Assembly (NCBI GenBank): GCA_965229545.1 | Contig: OZ245887.1 | Location: forward strand, 372,001-436,000 | Source: Megaera sp965229545 | Lineage (GTDB): Bacteria > Pseudomonadota > Alphaproteobacteria > Rickettsiales > Rickettsiaceae | DNA: 64,000 bases | Direction of reading: 5' to 3' | Part shown: piece after piece, positions 10,174 to 19,930 of the stretch | Position numbering within the stretch: position 1 is the first letter of the stretch | How the letters are laid out: the number at the start of each line of letters is the position of its first letter | Made by a program: the position numbers and the translations under genes | Notes under the pieces: generated by a model | The model's database searches: none | Told to the model about the DNA's origin: nothing | What the model saw: only the letters and a program-made list of their open reading frames with translations

Positions 10174-10690
10174 ATGCCTCTAATCGCTGATTTAAATAGC
10201 AAAAAGAAAACAAACAATAAATTCAAAAAATTGTATCGTCCTTGGGATGATATTTCCACAATAGCCTACGAAAACGTAATAAATGATACAAGCCTTGCAA
10301 ACCATAAACAACAACTTGATACTGTTAAGAAAAATGATTCAAAACAAGCCACCAGTACATCAAATCATATAATACTTACCAGTTCTAATTTTTCAGAAGA
10401 AGAATTAAAAAAACTACAAAGAACATTATTTGGTGCTCAAAAAACTTTGCTAATTTACTTATTGGAAAAAAACAGAAGAAAGTTTTGATAATTATATAAT
10501 TACAGAATGTATATATAGTGAGGAAGTGCATAAAACTTTAAAATTACCTTTAAACACTATCAAAGGAATGTTACAAATGTTAAAGAAAAAAAAGCTGGTT
10601 GAAACTTTTGAAAACAAGCCTAGTAGAGGTGGTTTTTCCCGCTTTAAAATTGCTAGGCAAATCTACGATTATTTTAAAAGAGTTGACTAA
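10174..10690 (+). pseudogene. Plasmid-type winged-helix-like protein, frameshifted
   Basis: Starts at ATG 10174 with GAAGGA ribosome-binding site overlapping the parA stop, so it was co-transcribed with parA. The first frame ends at 10488 after SEEELKKLQRTLFGAQKTLLIYLLEK. A run of seven A near 10467 breaks it, and the next frame continues TEESFDNYIITECIYSEEVH then LPLNTIKGMLQMLKKKKLVE and ends FKRVD at 10690. The second half has the look of a winged-helix DNA-binding domain (helix, LPLNTIKGML recognition helix, then a beta wing around GGFSRFKI). By position it could be a ParB substitute or replication/partition regulator; that is inference. Confidence 0.55.
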
Positions 10691-10812
10691 AAAAGCTAGC
10701 TCTAATCTTAAGGGTTTACAATACTATAATCAACTATTTCTCTATATGTCTTTGTATTATTCTATCCGTAATATTCACTAAATAATTGAGCTTATTATTT
10801 CAATTTAGTTAA

Positions 10813-10860
10813 AAATATATCATATATATAGTACATAAATATGATATATATAGTATATTA
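10813..10860 (+). repeat. Imperfect direct repeat, about 20 bp
   Basis: Two neighbouring copies of a CATATATATAGTACATAA-like sequence, the second reading GATATATATAGTATATTAA. A third copy in inverted orientation lies at 7945-7962 on the other side of the parA locus. Possible iterons or centromere-like sites, but low complexity makes chance resemblance likely. Confidence 0.35.
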
Positions 10861-10979
10861 AATAAAATTTCTTTTATTTTTGATAAAAAAGTGTTTGATT
10901 ATTTTAAGTTTAAGTATTATCGATTAATTCTAAATCTATTTAAACTAGATATTTTTATGAAATAAAGTCAAATAAAAAA

Positions 10980-11010
10980 GGTGCCAAGACTAAACTTTAG
11001 ACTTAACACC
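10980..11010. terminator. Hairpin, possible bidirectional terminator
   Basis: GGTGCCAAGACTAAA pairs with TTTAGACTTAACACC with a few mismatches and a one-base loop, with A-rich sequence on the left and AT-rich on the right. It lies downstream of the parA operon remnant. Confidence 0.45.
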
Positions 11011-11393
11011 TGATATAAAATATATTCTAAATTTATAAATAAGATATACGCCACCAAGCTTTTTTTTCTATGTACAATGAAATTATATTTTTTTCTAGTA
11101 AAGTCAAGTATTTTTAGTATTGGCTTCATAACAATGAGGTTAATTGTGTATACCTTCTTATTAGCCTGAACTATGCTATATATCTATCACAACCTTGAAA
11201 GACTTTTAGTTCATACCACAATGACAGATTTTACTTTTATTAAATAGGTTTGGTTGGCTACAGGGCTTAATATTGCATTTAGGTAATAGTAGGTAAAAAA
11301 TAGCGGTGCAGTTTATATTATTAGTAGATAATTGATATACTTTTTATTATAATCTAATTTTGTTGAACTTAATCAAATAAACACAATTACTTT

Positions 11394-11876
11394 ATGCCCG
11401 ATATTGAAGAACAAAAACTAAAACTGGAGCAGAAGAAAAACAGATTGGTACTTGAAGAAACTAGATTAAGGCTCAAAGAACAGAAAATGCGTACCAGAAA
11501 TCTAATTGAGATTGGCGGCCTTGTAGTAAAAGCGGGACTTGATTATTTACCGATGAATACTTTATACGGCGCTCTGATTTCCTTAAATGATGAGTTAAAG
11601 AATAATGATTCTATTAAGGCGGCTTGGACTATAAAAGGTAACGCTGCTCTAAACAAGGAAAAGAAAGATAAGACACCAGTTATTCTAAAACTTGAAACTG
11701 AACCAACTAGCGATATTAGAGACTTTATACGCTCATGCGGTTTGCGCTTTAACAGATTCCGTAATGAATGGCATGGGCTTGTTACCAACATTAAAAATCT
11801 GAAATCGGAATTGAACAATCAATCTTATAAGTATGAGCTTGAAGTTATTGATAGGGATAAAACTCTTACTGAATAA
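11394..11876 (+). CDS. traD: Conjugal transfer protein TraD, Ti-type
   Basis: 160 residues. The first 40 form a charged coiled coil (EEQKLKLEQKKNRLVLEE) followed by RTRNLIEIGGLVVKAGLDYL and LYGALISLNDEL, the signature region of the small TraD family of Ti-plasmid-like transfer systems, also carried by Rickettsiales amplified genetic elements. These small proteins assist the relaxosome; they are unrelated to the F-type coupling protein of the same name. The C-terminal half (SCGLRFNRFRNEWHGL) resembles extensions found in Rickettsia members. It is the only transfer gene recognised here, so a remnant of a conjugative element. Confidence 0.7.
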   Translation: MPDIEEQKLKLEQKKNRLVLEETRLRLKEQKMRTRNLIEIGGLVVKAGLDYLPMNTLYGALISLNDELKNNDSIKAAWTIKGNAALNKEKKDKTPVILKLETEPTSDIRDFIRSCGLRFNRFRNEWHGLVTNIKNLKSELNNQSYKYELEVIDRDKTLTE

Positions 11877-11926
11877 CAGTATTGTAAATGTTTTTTATCG
11901 GCAATAAATAATGAAATTGGTAAAGG

Positions 11927-12235
11927 ATGCAACCGGTAATCGACAGCATTAACAGGATTATTTATAAAATCCATAAAAAGAAAAATCCATTATTAGCTGA
12001 AATTATTATCAATTGGCAAAAAATAGTCGGTACAAAATATATAAATAATTCCTTTCCGCTAAAAATCAATACCGTCAGAGAAAAGAATAAAAAGCTTAAT
12101 ATTCTCATGGTAGAAGTTAATAATTCTTCTACCTCTGTAGAAATCACTTTTCAGCAGGATATTATTATTGAAAGGTTAGCAGTTTATATGGGATATAAGG
12201 CAATAGATAAGATCAGAACCATAGTGCTTTGTTAA
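11927..12235 (+). CDS. DUF721/DciA-like protein
   Basis: 102 residues matching the DUF721 pattern: an N-terminal helix (SINRIIYKIHKKKNPLLAEI), the W in IIINWQKIVG, a beta-rich middle (KLNILMVEVNNSSTSVEITF) and a C-terminal helix (RLAVYMGYKAIDKIRTIVL). DciA members are ancestral loaders of the replicative helicase DnaB in bacteria lacking DnaC/DnaI. ATG 11927 follows AAAGG closely. A strong terminator follows the gene. Intact. Confidence 0.72.
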   Translation: MQPVIDSINRIIYKIHKKKNPLLAEIIINWQKIVGTKYINNSFPLKINTVREKNKKLNILMVEVNNSSTSVEITFQQDIIIERLAVYMGYKAIDKIRTIVLC

Positions 12236-12248
12236 TTAAATTTATTTT

Positions 12249-12267
12249 GCCCCGCGCGGGGCTTTTT
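12249..12267 (+). terminator. Rho-independent terminator
   Basis: Perfect GC palindrome GCCCCGCGCGGGGC at 12249-12262 followed by TTTTT, 14 bp after the DUF721 stop codon. GC-rich against a very AT-rich background. Confidence 0.88.
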
Positions 12268-12349
12268 AATAAGAGCCTTATTTTTCTCTTTAGAACAATA
12301 ATTTTTGCTGGAGTTTAAAAATATTTATATAGAATTTTTAAAAAGCTAA

Positions 12350-12593
12350 TTGATGATTTTACTTAAATTTAAAAAACTACAACGTTATTACCATTGTTAC
12401 CAACAAAATAACCTATTTGGCGGTATTACCCTAGTTTGTGCATGGGGTGCTTTTGATAGTAAAAGAGGTGGCCATAAATTTATTTTCTGTAAAAACCAGT
12501 TAGAGCTGTATACTCAATTATCTAAAATCTCTAAAATCAGATTAAATAGAAATTATCGCCTCTATTAAACAATATAATCAAGGTAAAAGATAA
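12350..12593 (+). pseudogene. WGR-domain protein, 3' frameshift
   Basis: The short protein RYYHCYQQNNLFGGITLVCAWGAFDSKRGG shows the WGR fold pattern: an aromatic-rich strand, LFG, then WGxxxSxxGG. WGR domains bind nucleic acid in PARP-type and bacterial proteins. The frame stops at 12568, but the expected C-terminal helix (EIIASIKQYNQGKR) is present in another frame and ends at 12593, so one indel near 12550 has truncated it. Possibly still partly functional. Confidence 0.6.
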
Positions 12594-12598
12594 AAATT

Positions 12599-13075
12599 AT
12601 GAAAATACAATATCCAAAATTAATAGAAAATATAGGTATGTTATCTATATTTATATTCGTAATTAGTATACTAATCACCCTGATTAATTTATTCACAAAA
12701 TTTCTTAGTCCATTGTTTTATAACTTAATTGTTAGTGCATTTACTTTATCGGTAATTGGTTTTGCTGTTTCTGATTTATATTCAGTAATATCTCAAAAAA
12801 ATATGAAATCAGCTATAACAGAATCTACCTCTGTATTTAAACTAGTTTTTGCTTTAATTATTTTTTACCTTTGTTCCCTTAGCTTTGGCTTGTTTTTGTT
12901 TTTTGGATTTTTTGGTTACGAAGAGCAAGCTATTTTTTTGAGTATTCTATTTTTTAGTGGAGCATTCTACTTTGGATATTACAGAGAACGCAACATAACA
13001 AAAAATAACAAAAATATATTAAATAAATTAGGTACTGTAGTCAAAACCCTATTGTTTTTTGCTTTTTATCAATAA
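12599..13075 (+). CDS. Hypothetical multi-pass membrane protein
   Basis: 158 residues, unrecognised. Four hydrophobic segments are visible: around residues 12-36 (IGMLSIFIFVISILITLINL), 40-62 (LFYNLIVSAFTLSVIGFAV), 82-107 (LVFALIIFYLCSLSFGLFLF) and 112-127 (AIFLSILFFSGAFYFGYY), followed by a basic tail. It starts 5 bp after the WGR remnant ends and may share its transcript. No motif assigns a function. Confidence 0.5.
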   Translation: MKIQYPKLIENIGMLSIFIFVISILITLINLFTKFLSPLFYNLIVSAFTLSVIGFAVSDLYSVISQKNMKSAITESTSVFKLVFALIIFYLCSLSFGLFLFFGFFGYEEQAIFLSILFFSGAFYFGYYRERNITKNNKNILNKLGTVVKTLLFFAFYQ

Positions 13076-13084
13076 ACACAAGAG

Positions 13085-13215
13085 GTAAATTATTATTAGA
13101 AATAAATCAAGCCGATACACTTAGTAAGATATATGTTTAGATGCTCAATTATCTAAAATTTTTAGAATCAGAGTAGCAGGAAATTATTACCCATATTGAT
13201 TAACAACTTATGAAA
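13085..13215 (+). pseudogene. Degraded second copy of the WGR gene 3' end
   Basis: The stretch CTCAATTATCTAAAATTTTT at 13143 and the next ~25 bases match 12512-12557 with a few changes and lead into a frame like QEIITHID that parallels EIIASIK. It is a decayed duplicate or paralogue fragment. Confidence 0.4.
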
Positions 13216-13324
13216 AATAATTATTATAAAACCCTTTAAACACCAATAAAATAATGGAACTTTCAAGGGTTTTATGATACAATATCCATCGAGCGATATA
13301 TAAGTAAAAAAGCAAAGTATTATT

Positions 13325-14214
13325 ATGAGCAACGATAAACCTTTGGTATCTTTTGATTATGGGATAAAGTACCTCCTTAGGGATAAAGGTGATTACGCCG
13401 TAGTAGAAGGCTTTATTTCAGCTCTGCTTAAAACAAAAGGCTATAAAGACGTTAAAATAGTTGCCCTACTTGAGAGCGAGAGTAATAAAGAGGATAGTAA
13501 AAGCAAAAGAAGTCTAGCTGATTTAATCGTTGAAGACGAAGATCACCATAAATACATTATCGAGATTGAACGTAACGTTAAAGATTCTTTTATTCATAAA
13601 TCACTATTCAATACTTCAAGACTTATAGTCGATAATTTAGCTCAAAGGGAAGACTACACCCAGATAATAAAATCCATATCTCCCTACTCTATTTTCCTAT
13701 CGGTAACGGAGCTATTTATCACGGCAAGACTATTATTCATGAAATAGAGACTAATGAGAAACTATCCGTTCATATTAAAAATCAGCAAACGGGAGAAATA
13801 TTTGATGCAACCGATATTCTACCTGAATATTTTTATATATCGATATCGCAATTTAATGATCGTTTAGAAAAAGAAATAGATGACTGGCTACATGTCATGA
13901 AGTATGATGAAATACCTAAAAATTATCACTCACCTTATATGGTTCAGGTAGCAGAAAAGCTTAGTATCCTGAAAATGACTCCTGAAGAGAGGGCAAACTA
14001 CTCTTACTATCAGAAGAAGCTTTATAGCGACAGGGACGAATTAGCAGCTTCAGAAGCTAGAGGTATTGAAAAAGGCATGGAAAAAGGTAGGGAAGAAGGT
14101 ATTGAAAAAGGAAAAACTGAATTAATAAAAATGATGCTTAGTCAAGGTAATTCAGTTGATACAATTTCTAAAATAACAGGTTTACCTGCTTCCGAAATCC
14201 AAAAACTAATTTAA
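13325..14214 (+). pseudogene. PD-(D/E)XK nuclease family transposase-like (Rpn) protein, frameshifted
   Basis: Frame 1 (13325-13747) starts SNDKPLVSFDYGIKYLL, contains the nuclease core SLADLIVEDEDHHKYIIEIE (Asp and ExE residues) and ends prematurely. The sequence re-enters another frame near 13695 (LYFPIGNGAIYHGKTIIHEI) and runs to 14214. The C-terminus has the repetitive GIEKGMEKGREEGIEKG helix and a small HTH-like end (DTISKITGLPASEIQKLI) typical of Rpn/YhgA-like proteins. These are recombination-promoting nucleases, abundant and often decayed in Rickettsia. One indel separates the two halves. Confidence 0.8.
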
Positions 14215-14235
14215 TTATTATCAACAGATATACTA

Positions 14236-14848
14236 GAGTCTGTCATATAGTTTGTGTAAGTTGCAAAAGGATATAGTAGAAGATACTATAAAAAAGCAAC
14301 TTAAATACAGAGGAAAAAATGGCTAAAAAATTAGCAGAAAAAGAAGTAGATATAAATACTAAATTAGTCGAAGAATTACTATCAAAAGCAGATCCATCTG
14401 AATTATTTGGTCGCGGGTGGATTATTTAATAAACTTAAAAAGCAAATAGTAGAGAGAATTCTTAAAAGTGAATTAGAACACGATCTAGGTTATTCTAAAC
14501 ATAGTAAGATAATCAAGAGCGATAATAATCGTCGCAACGGCAGTTATGAAAAAACGATTATAGATGACGACGGTCATCAGATTACCGTAGATGTTTCAAG
14601 GGACAGGGAAGGAGAATTTGAATCTCAATTGATTCCTGAAGGAGTTAGGAGATTTAGTGGTTTTGATGATAAAGTGATTTCACTATATGCAAGAGGGATG
14701 ACTATCAGTGAGATACATAGCCATTTAGAGGAGATATACCAGACCAATATTTCCAAGGACCTTATATCAACTGTCACTGACGGAGTAATAGAAGAAGTTA
14801 CTACATGGCAAAACAGGTCCCTAGACGATGTATATCCAATATTATATT
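14236..14848 (+). mobile_element. IS256-family element, 5' fragment
   Basis: Left terminal repeat GAGTCTGTCATATAG at 14236, then the first ~177 codons of the transposase on the plus strand. It ends abruptly at 14848, where the right end of another copy begins in inverted orientation. Confidence 0.88.
14319..14848 (+). pseudogene. IS256-family transposase, N-terminal fragment
   Basis: ATG 14319 with AGAGG ribosome-binding site starts MAKKLAEKEVDINTKLVEEL. The frame breaks at the GGTCGCGGGTGG site that is altered in every full 5' region here, then continues GGLFNKLKKQIVERIL to DDVYPILY and is cut. Confidence 0.85.
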
Positions 14849-16220
14849 GAGTCAATCATTTATTTTGTGTAAGTTGTTGTATTTTTTAATTTCAGTAAAT
14901 CATGCCTAAAATCCCCGCATAAAATTTCAAATTGATTCAATGCCAAAGACCAATTTTTAATCGGCATGGTCCATTTTTTGGCAGCATTTTTTAGAGCCAA
15001 AAATACGATTTTTAAAATAGACTTATCATCTGGAAAAACCCCTTTATTGTTGATGATTTTTCTGATTTGACGATTTATCGATTCTATCGCATTGGTAGTA
15101 TAAATTATCCGCCTAATCTCATCAGGAAAAGCAAAAAGAGGAATAATCCCGCTCCAAAATTCCTTTGCCAAATATCAGAGATCACAGGATATTTATTATC
15201 CCATTTAGCAGCAAACGATTTTAGCTCCAGATATCCTATTTCTTCGCTGTTTGCAGTGTAAATCCTTTTAAGATCCGCTGTGACCGCTTTTAAAACCTTA
15301 TAAGAAACATATTTTACAGAATTCCTCGCCATATGTACTATACAGAGTTGTACAATCGTATTAGGATAAATGCTATTTATGGCTTCAGGAAAGCCTTTTA
15401 ATCCATCAACGCATGCTACATATATCTGTTTTATCCCTCTGTTCTTTAGCTCAGTTACAACCTGCATCCAAAACGTGGAACCTTCATTTTTACCGACCCA
15501 GATCCCCAGTAATTCCTTTGTCCCTTCCATGTTAACACCTATTGCAAGATATACCGCTTTGTTAATTACTGTATGATTATCCCTTGCTTTAACGTGTATG
15601 CAATCCAAATATAATATTGGATATACATCGTCTAGGGACCTGTTTTGCCATGTAGTAACTTCTTCTATTACTCCGTCAGTGACAGTTGATATAAGGTCTT
15701 TGGAAATATTGGTCTGGTATATCTCCTCTAAATGGCTATGTATCTCACTGACAGTCATCCCTCTTGCATATAGTGAAATCACTTTATCATCAAAACCACT
15801 AAATCTCCTAACTCCTTCAGGAATCAATTGAGGTTCAAATTCTCCTTCCCTCTCCCCTTAAAACATCTACGGTAATCTGATGACCGTCGTCATCTATAAT
15901 CGTTTTTCATAACTGCCGTTGCGACGATTATTATCGCTCTTGATTATCTTACTATGTTTAGAATAACCTAGATCGTGTTCTAATTCACTTTCAAGAATTC
16001 TCTCTACTATTTGCTTTTTAAGTTTATTAAATAATCCACCCGCGGCCAAATAATTCAGATGGATCTGCTTTTGATAGTAATTCTTCGACTAATTTAGTAT
16101 TTATATCTACTTCTTTTTCTGCTAATTTTTTAGCCATTTTTTCCTCTGTATTTAAGTTGCTTTTTTATAGTATCTTCTACTATATCCTTTTGCAACTTAC
16201 ACAAACTATATGACAGACTC
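14849..16220 (-). mobile_element. IS256-family element, near full length
   Basis: 1372 bp bounded by GAGTCAATC... at 14849 and ...GACAGACTC ending at 16220. The flanks do not form a target duplication. Inserted at, or recombined into, the 3' part of the M61 peptidase gene. Confidence 0.9.
14860..16137 (-). pseudogene. IS256-family transposase with several frameshifts
   Basis: Mutator-type transposase with the signature VDGLKGFPEAINSIYPNTIV followed by QLCIVH, and DCIHVKARD with the first catalytic Asp. Broken by a 2-bp insertion near 15155 (CCAAAATTCC in place of CCAATTCC), by changes around 15855-15912 and by the shared G-run site near 16047. Confidence 0.88.
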
Positions 16221-17855
16221 TTAGCTTATCTTCTGAGGATAGGTTTGATTTGAATTGGTATATTTCTTTTTTATTATGACTTTCTGGTCTAAATTTAAAT
16301 GTTTTATTAATTGTTTTTATTGTTGCTATCTGATCAGGATCAGAACCTTTAGGAAAACTAAATTCTACTACTTTATCTCCATTTCTTAATCCGGCTTTAT
16401 AAGCGTTACTGTTAAGGTTAATGTTATGTATAATTTGGTTTTTTAAGGTTTTATCTCTATCAAAACCACACTCATACGGGCCCATTTTTATTTTTTCCAG
16501 AGGAAACATAGAGGCACCAACAGTTAAATCTAACATTTTTCCTTGATCTATAAATCTAGAAATTTCCTGTTCAATCCCTTGGAATATATAGTTTTTAGCA
16601 ATCTCTTTAAAAGATTTGACAGAAAATGGTTGTTGTTTTACAATTTTAAATAGATCTAATATAATATTATCTATAGATTTTGTATCATCATGGAGTCTAA
16701 TAAGGCTATTTAGGTAAACAGCAAAAACAAAACCGCGAGTATACGGAAGTTTTTGTACATTTTCATTTTTCCAGTAACTATTTTTGATCCTGATATTAGG
16801 TTGATTTATCACAGGAGATAAGTAGTAATTTCTCAATATTTGATTGCATTCATCAATAAATTCTTCAAGCGAAATACCTCCGGAACGTAATGCTAGAACC
16901 CTTGCATAATAATCAGTAAATCCCTCACTCCACCAATAACCTAGACTGCCCTGCTCATTATTACTTATTTTACCGCCTATCCAATTATGTAAATGTTCAT
17001 GAGCAAACCAGAATATAATAATCCGTATGCTTCATTCCTTTTGGTAAATAAGCTGTAAAACTATCGTATAATCTAGTTCCTCCCATTGAATTCGGATCAT
17101 TTTCTTCAATTAAACTTATAGCATAATAAGGAAAATCATGATCATTAAAGAACGACCTTTGAGTTTTAACAATCTCTTGAAGTGAACTAACAATTAAACT
17201 ATCTTTAATATCAAAAGACCCATAGAGTGATAAGAACACCGGATTCTTATTATCAGCAATCTGATATATACGTAAGTTTCCTGCTACATAAATTGCATGT
17301 AGTAATTCCTGTGCTTTTGCTGTGAAATTGAGGAACTGAGAATCCCGTAAGATGAAATCGTTTTCCATTTACTCGGCATCTCTTTCCATTCTATAAAAAA
17401 AGATACTTCACCTGCCTCTCGTGCATCATTTGGTATGGCAAATATTCCATAACCAACACTATGTACTAAATCTGCTTCATGGACTTCAGCCGGATCACCC
17501 TTTTTTTGATGAATCTCATAATTTATAATAACTCTATCAATAGACTTAGGTGTTACTATGATCAGCTGGTTGCAAAGTTCATTATTTGAAATTATGCGAT
17601 AGCTAAAATTCTCTACCTTAACCTCTTTCAGCTGTTTTACATATTCACCGCTAGCCCATCTGCATGGCAAATCAACAATAATTGATCCTTTATATCCCCT
17701 CTAATATCTGCCGTTACTTTTATTGCCGGTGCTTTATTTCCGAATAAAGGAGTAATGGTATAATAAATTGAGGAATAGCTATTAGCAAAAACAACATTAG
17801 ACGATGCAATACCCCATAAGAAAATAATTATAATACAGCTACTAAATTTATTCAT
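16221..17855 (-). pseudogene. M61-type (glycyl aminopeptidase-like) secreted metallopeptidase, decayed and truncated
   Basis: Starts at ATG 17855, overlapping the lpxI stop by 4 bp, so it was the last gene of the lpx operon. N-terminal signal peptide MNKFSSCIIIIFLWGIASS. Frames change near 17650, 17340 and 17010. The zinc motif HEHLHNWIGG (HExxH) and downstream SEGFTDYYARVLALRSGG are readable at about 16890-17015. A PDZ-like region (NAYKAGLRNGDKVVEFSFPK) follows. The gene then runs into IS256 at 16220 and loses its C-terminus. Family members are periplasmic or outer-membrane peptidases. Confidence 0.82.
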
Positions 17856-18694
17856 ATGTAAGATATAAATAAATCGTGTTCATTAAGTAGTGCACGGGTT
17901 TCGGCAGGTTTTACAATTATCACCCTGGATTTTTGGATAGCAAGGCCATTATAGCCATGTTTCGCAAGGTAAAATATAGTATCTGGGCCAATTGTCGGTA
18001 GATCAAGGCGCATATCCTGCGTTAACTTGGCCATTTTAACCAGAACCCCTCCTCTTTCAGTTTTTCTGAGCAATTCACAGCGCCTAATTAAAGCGTCAGT
18101 TCCTTCTGCAGCTTCAATACCAAGTACATAACCATCAGCAATGATAACTGACTGCCCAATATCAAGATTGCTTAAAGATTTAATAACTTGCGAGCCAAGC
18201 TCAATATCTATTTGATCCTGTTTAGAAGGCAATTTATTACTCACATATAATTTTTCATAAGTGCCAAGCTCTAATAAAGTTTTAGGGGAAATAACTTTGA
18301 AACCTTTCGATTCAATAAAATCAGAAATTATCTTTAATATATTATCATCACCTAAAAATTTTTCCTTTAAAATTTTAGCTATTAAGAGAGAACCTGCTTT
18401 ATCTACTTTCACCGATTTTAAATCAGGCCTTGTTATACCGCCGATGATAATAATTTCTTTCACATTATTTTCTCTAAAATACTCAAGAAGCGCCCCAACC
18501 GATCCTATCGGGAACTGCTTATATTGGTATTTAGTAATGTGTAAAATATCAGTTTCTCCTTCCAGAGCAGCAATATAAACATTCCCTCCTTGTTTTAGGT
18601 ACAAATCTGCAATCTCAGAGGGCAACAGGCCACTTCCTGCAATAATACCTAAGTTATTAATGGTTAAACCATTATTTTCTTTATTTAAAACCAC
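17852..18694 (-). CDS. lpxI: UDP-2,3-diacylglucosamine pyrophosphatase LpxI
   Basis: Hydrolyses UDP-2,3-diacylglucosamine to lipid X in lipid A synthesis; the alphaproteobacterial replacement for LpxH. Motifs: LGIIAGSGLLPSEIADLY at the N-terminus, IGSVGALLEYFRENNVKEII, GGITRPDL, GDDNILKII, IADGYVLGIEAAEGTDALIRRC and DLPTIGPDT. I chose GTG 18694 because AGGAG lies 5 bases upstream, giving about 280 residues, the family length, and a 14-bp overlap with lpxA; the frame also extends to a TTG at 18718. It overlaps the M61 gene by ATGA. Intact. Confidence 0.9.
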   Translation of the reverse strand: MVLNKENNGLTINNLGIIAGSGLLPSEIADLYLKQGGNVYIAALEGETDILHITKYQYKQFPIGSVGALLEYFRENNVKEIIIIGGITRPDLKSVKVDKAGSLLIAKILKEKFLGDDNILKIISDFIESKGFKVISPKTLLELGTYEKLYVSNKLPSKQDQIDIELGSQVIKSLSNLDIGQSVIIADGYVLGIEAAEGTDALIRRCELLRKTERGGVLVKMAKLTQDMRLDLPTIGPDTIFYLAKHGYNGLAIQKSRVIIVKPAETRALLNEHDLFISYI

Positions 18695-19463
18695 AAAAAC
18701 TCCTGTTTTTATCGGCAAGAAGGAATTCTGTTATTTCTTGGACAATTTTATTATCAGGGTAATTTTTCCTAGCAAGTTCAATACGCCTGGTAAAAACATT
18801 TTCTGAATTTTCATCAAATATCTCTCTTACCACTTTACTAGCTTCCAACGATTGCTGCTTATCAAAACCACGCCTATTCATACCAACCAAATTAAGACCT
18901 TCAAGATGAGCTCTATCACTTGTTGCAAGACCATAAGGAACAAGATCTCTAACTACCGCAGATACCCCCCCTATCATTGTGTGAGGACCTACTCTAACAA
19001 ACTGTTGTACAGCCGATAGACCTCCAATAATTGCAAAATCACCTACATTAACATGACCAGCAAGGCTAACATAATTAGCAAAAATTACATTATTGCCTAC
19101 AGTACAATTATGGGCAATATGTACCCCTACCATGAATAGGCAATTATCACCAATAGTAGTAAGCATTGAACCATCCTCCGTTCCATGCTGAATCGTTACA
19201 TATTCCCGAATTGTATTGTTTTTACCAATAATAATTTCTGAATCCTCACCATGATATTTCAAAGTCTGCGGATAACATAAGGAAGCAAATGGATAAATAA
19301 TTGTTCCTTCACCTATTGTAACTCTCCCTTCAATAACTACATGTGATTTTATCTCTACGTTATCACCAATAACAGCCTTATCACCAATAATTGAAAACGG
19401 CCCTATTTTTACGTTGTTTCCAATTTTAGCCTTTTTACTAACTATGGCGCTTTTGTGAATCAT
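18681..19463 (-). CDS. lpxA: UDP-N-acetylglucosamine O-acyltransferase LpxA
   Basis: First acyl transfer of lipid A synthesis, from 3-hydroxyacyl-ACP to UDP-GlcNAc. 260 residues, typical length. The left-handed beta-helix hexapeptide repeats are obvious from residue 3 on (IGNNVKIGPFSIIGDKAVIG). Catalytic His lies in MVGVHIAHNCTVGNN; the C-terminal helical domain contains GLNLVGMNRRGF. Starts 5 bp after fabZ ends. Intact. Confidence 0.96.
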   Translation of the reverse strand: MIHKSAIVSKKAKIGNNVKIGPFSIIGDKAVIGDNVEIKSHVVIEGRVTIGEGTIIYPFASLCYPQTLKYHGEDSEIIIGKNNTIREYVTIQHGTEDGSMLTTIGDNCLFMVGVHIAHNCTVGNNVIFANYVSLAGHVNVGDFAIIGGLSAVQQFVRVGPHTMIGGVSAVVRDLVPYGLATSDRAHLEGLNLVGMNRRGFDKQQSLEASKVVREIFDENSENVFTRRIELARKNYPDNKIVQEITEFLLADKNRSFCGFK

Positions 19464-19468
19464 CTCGT

Positions 19469-19930
19469 TTATCCTTTATTTTTATCTCTTACCATTGCAG
19501 TAAAAACTGCTTCTGACGCGATTTTACTGTCAACTTCTGACCGTGCCTTGAATTTCCACACAGAGCCGCGGTTTTGAACTATGCTAGAATACATAACTAG
19601 ACAATCCCCCGGTTCTACTATTTTCCTAAATTTTGATTCCTCAATGGACATAAAAAATACTTCTCTATCTTCAGTACTCTCCATTGATTTAGCAACTAAT
19701 ACCGCTGATAATTGAGCCATTGCTTCAATAATTAAGACTCCTGGCATTATCGGCCTACTCGGGAAATGACCGGTAAATTGAGGTTCATTAAAAGTTACAT
19801 TTTTAATACCAATTATAGATTCTCCTAAAATTATTTCTTTTATTCTATCTACCAGTAAAAAAGGATACCTGTGAGGTATTATCGACATTATTTGATTGAT
19901 ATCCATTGATGTATCTTCTTGCGTATTCAT
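19469..19930 (-). CDS. fabZ: 3-hydroxyacyl-ACP dehydratase FabZ
   Basis: Dehydrates 3-hydroxyacyl-ACP in fatty acid elongation. 153 residues with the hot-dog fold: IPHRYPFLLVDRI near the N-terminus, catalytic His in FTGHFPSRPIMPG and Glu in VLIIEAMAQ. The start at ATG 19930 overlaps the lpxD stop by 4 bp (translational coupling). The lpxD-fabZ-lpxA order balances hydroxyacyl-ACP use between lipid A and phospholipid. Intact. Confidence 0.96.
   Translation of the reverse strand: MNTQEDTSMDINQIMSIIPHRYPFLLVDRIKEIILGESIIGIKNVTFNEPQFTGHFPSRPIMPGVLIIEAMAQLSAVLVAKSMESTEDREVFFMSIEESKFRKIVEPGDCLVMYSSIVQNRGSVWKFKARSEVDSKIASEAVFTAMVRDKNKG

Larger units (their letters stand above)
10691..11393. other. 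Intergenic region, 0.7 kb, no gene found
   Basis: No coding frame that I can support. It holds the AT-rich repeats at 10813-10860 and the hairpin at 10980-11010. The remainder is AT-rich and featureless to my reading. Confidence 0.5.

Noticed and set aside
10599..10781. Frame MKLLKTSLVEVVFPALKLLG
   Set aside because: Overlaps the better-supported winged-helix continuation in another frame; looks like a shadow.
15598..15831. Antisense frames in IS256 copies (MQSKYNIGYTSSRDLF and MLFMASGKPFNPSTHA)
   Set aside because: Exact antisense of transposase blocks; shadows of the real gene.
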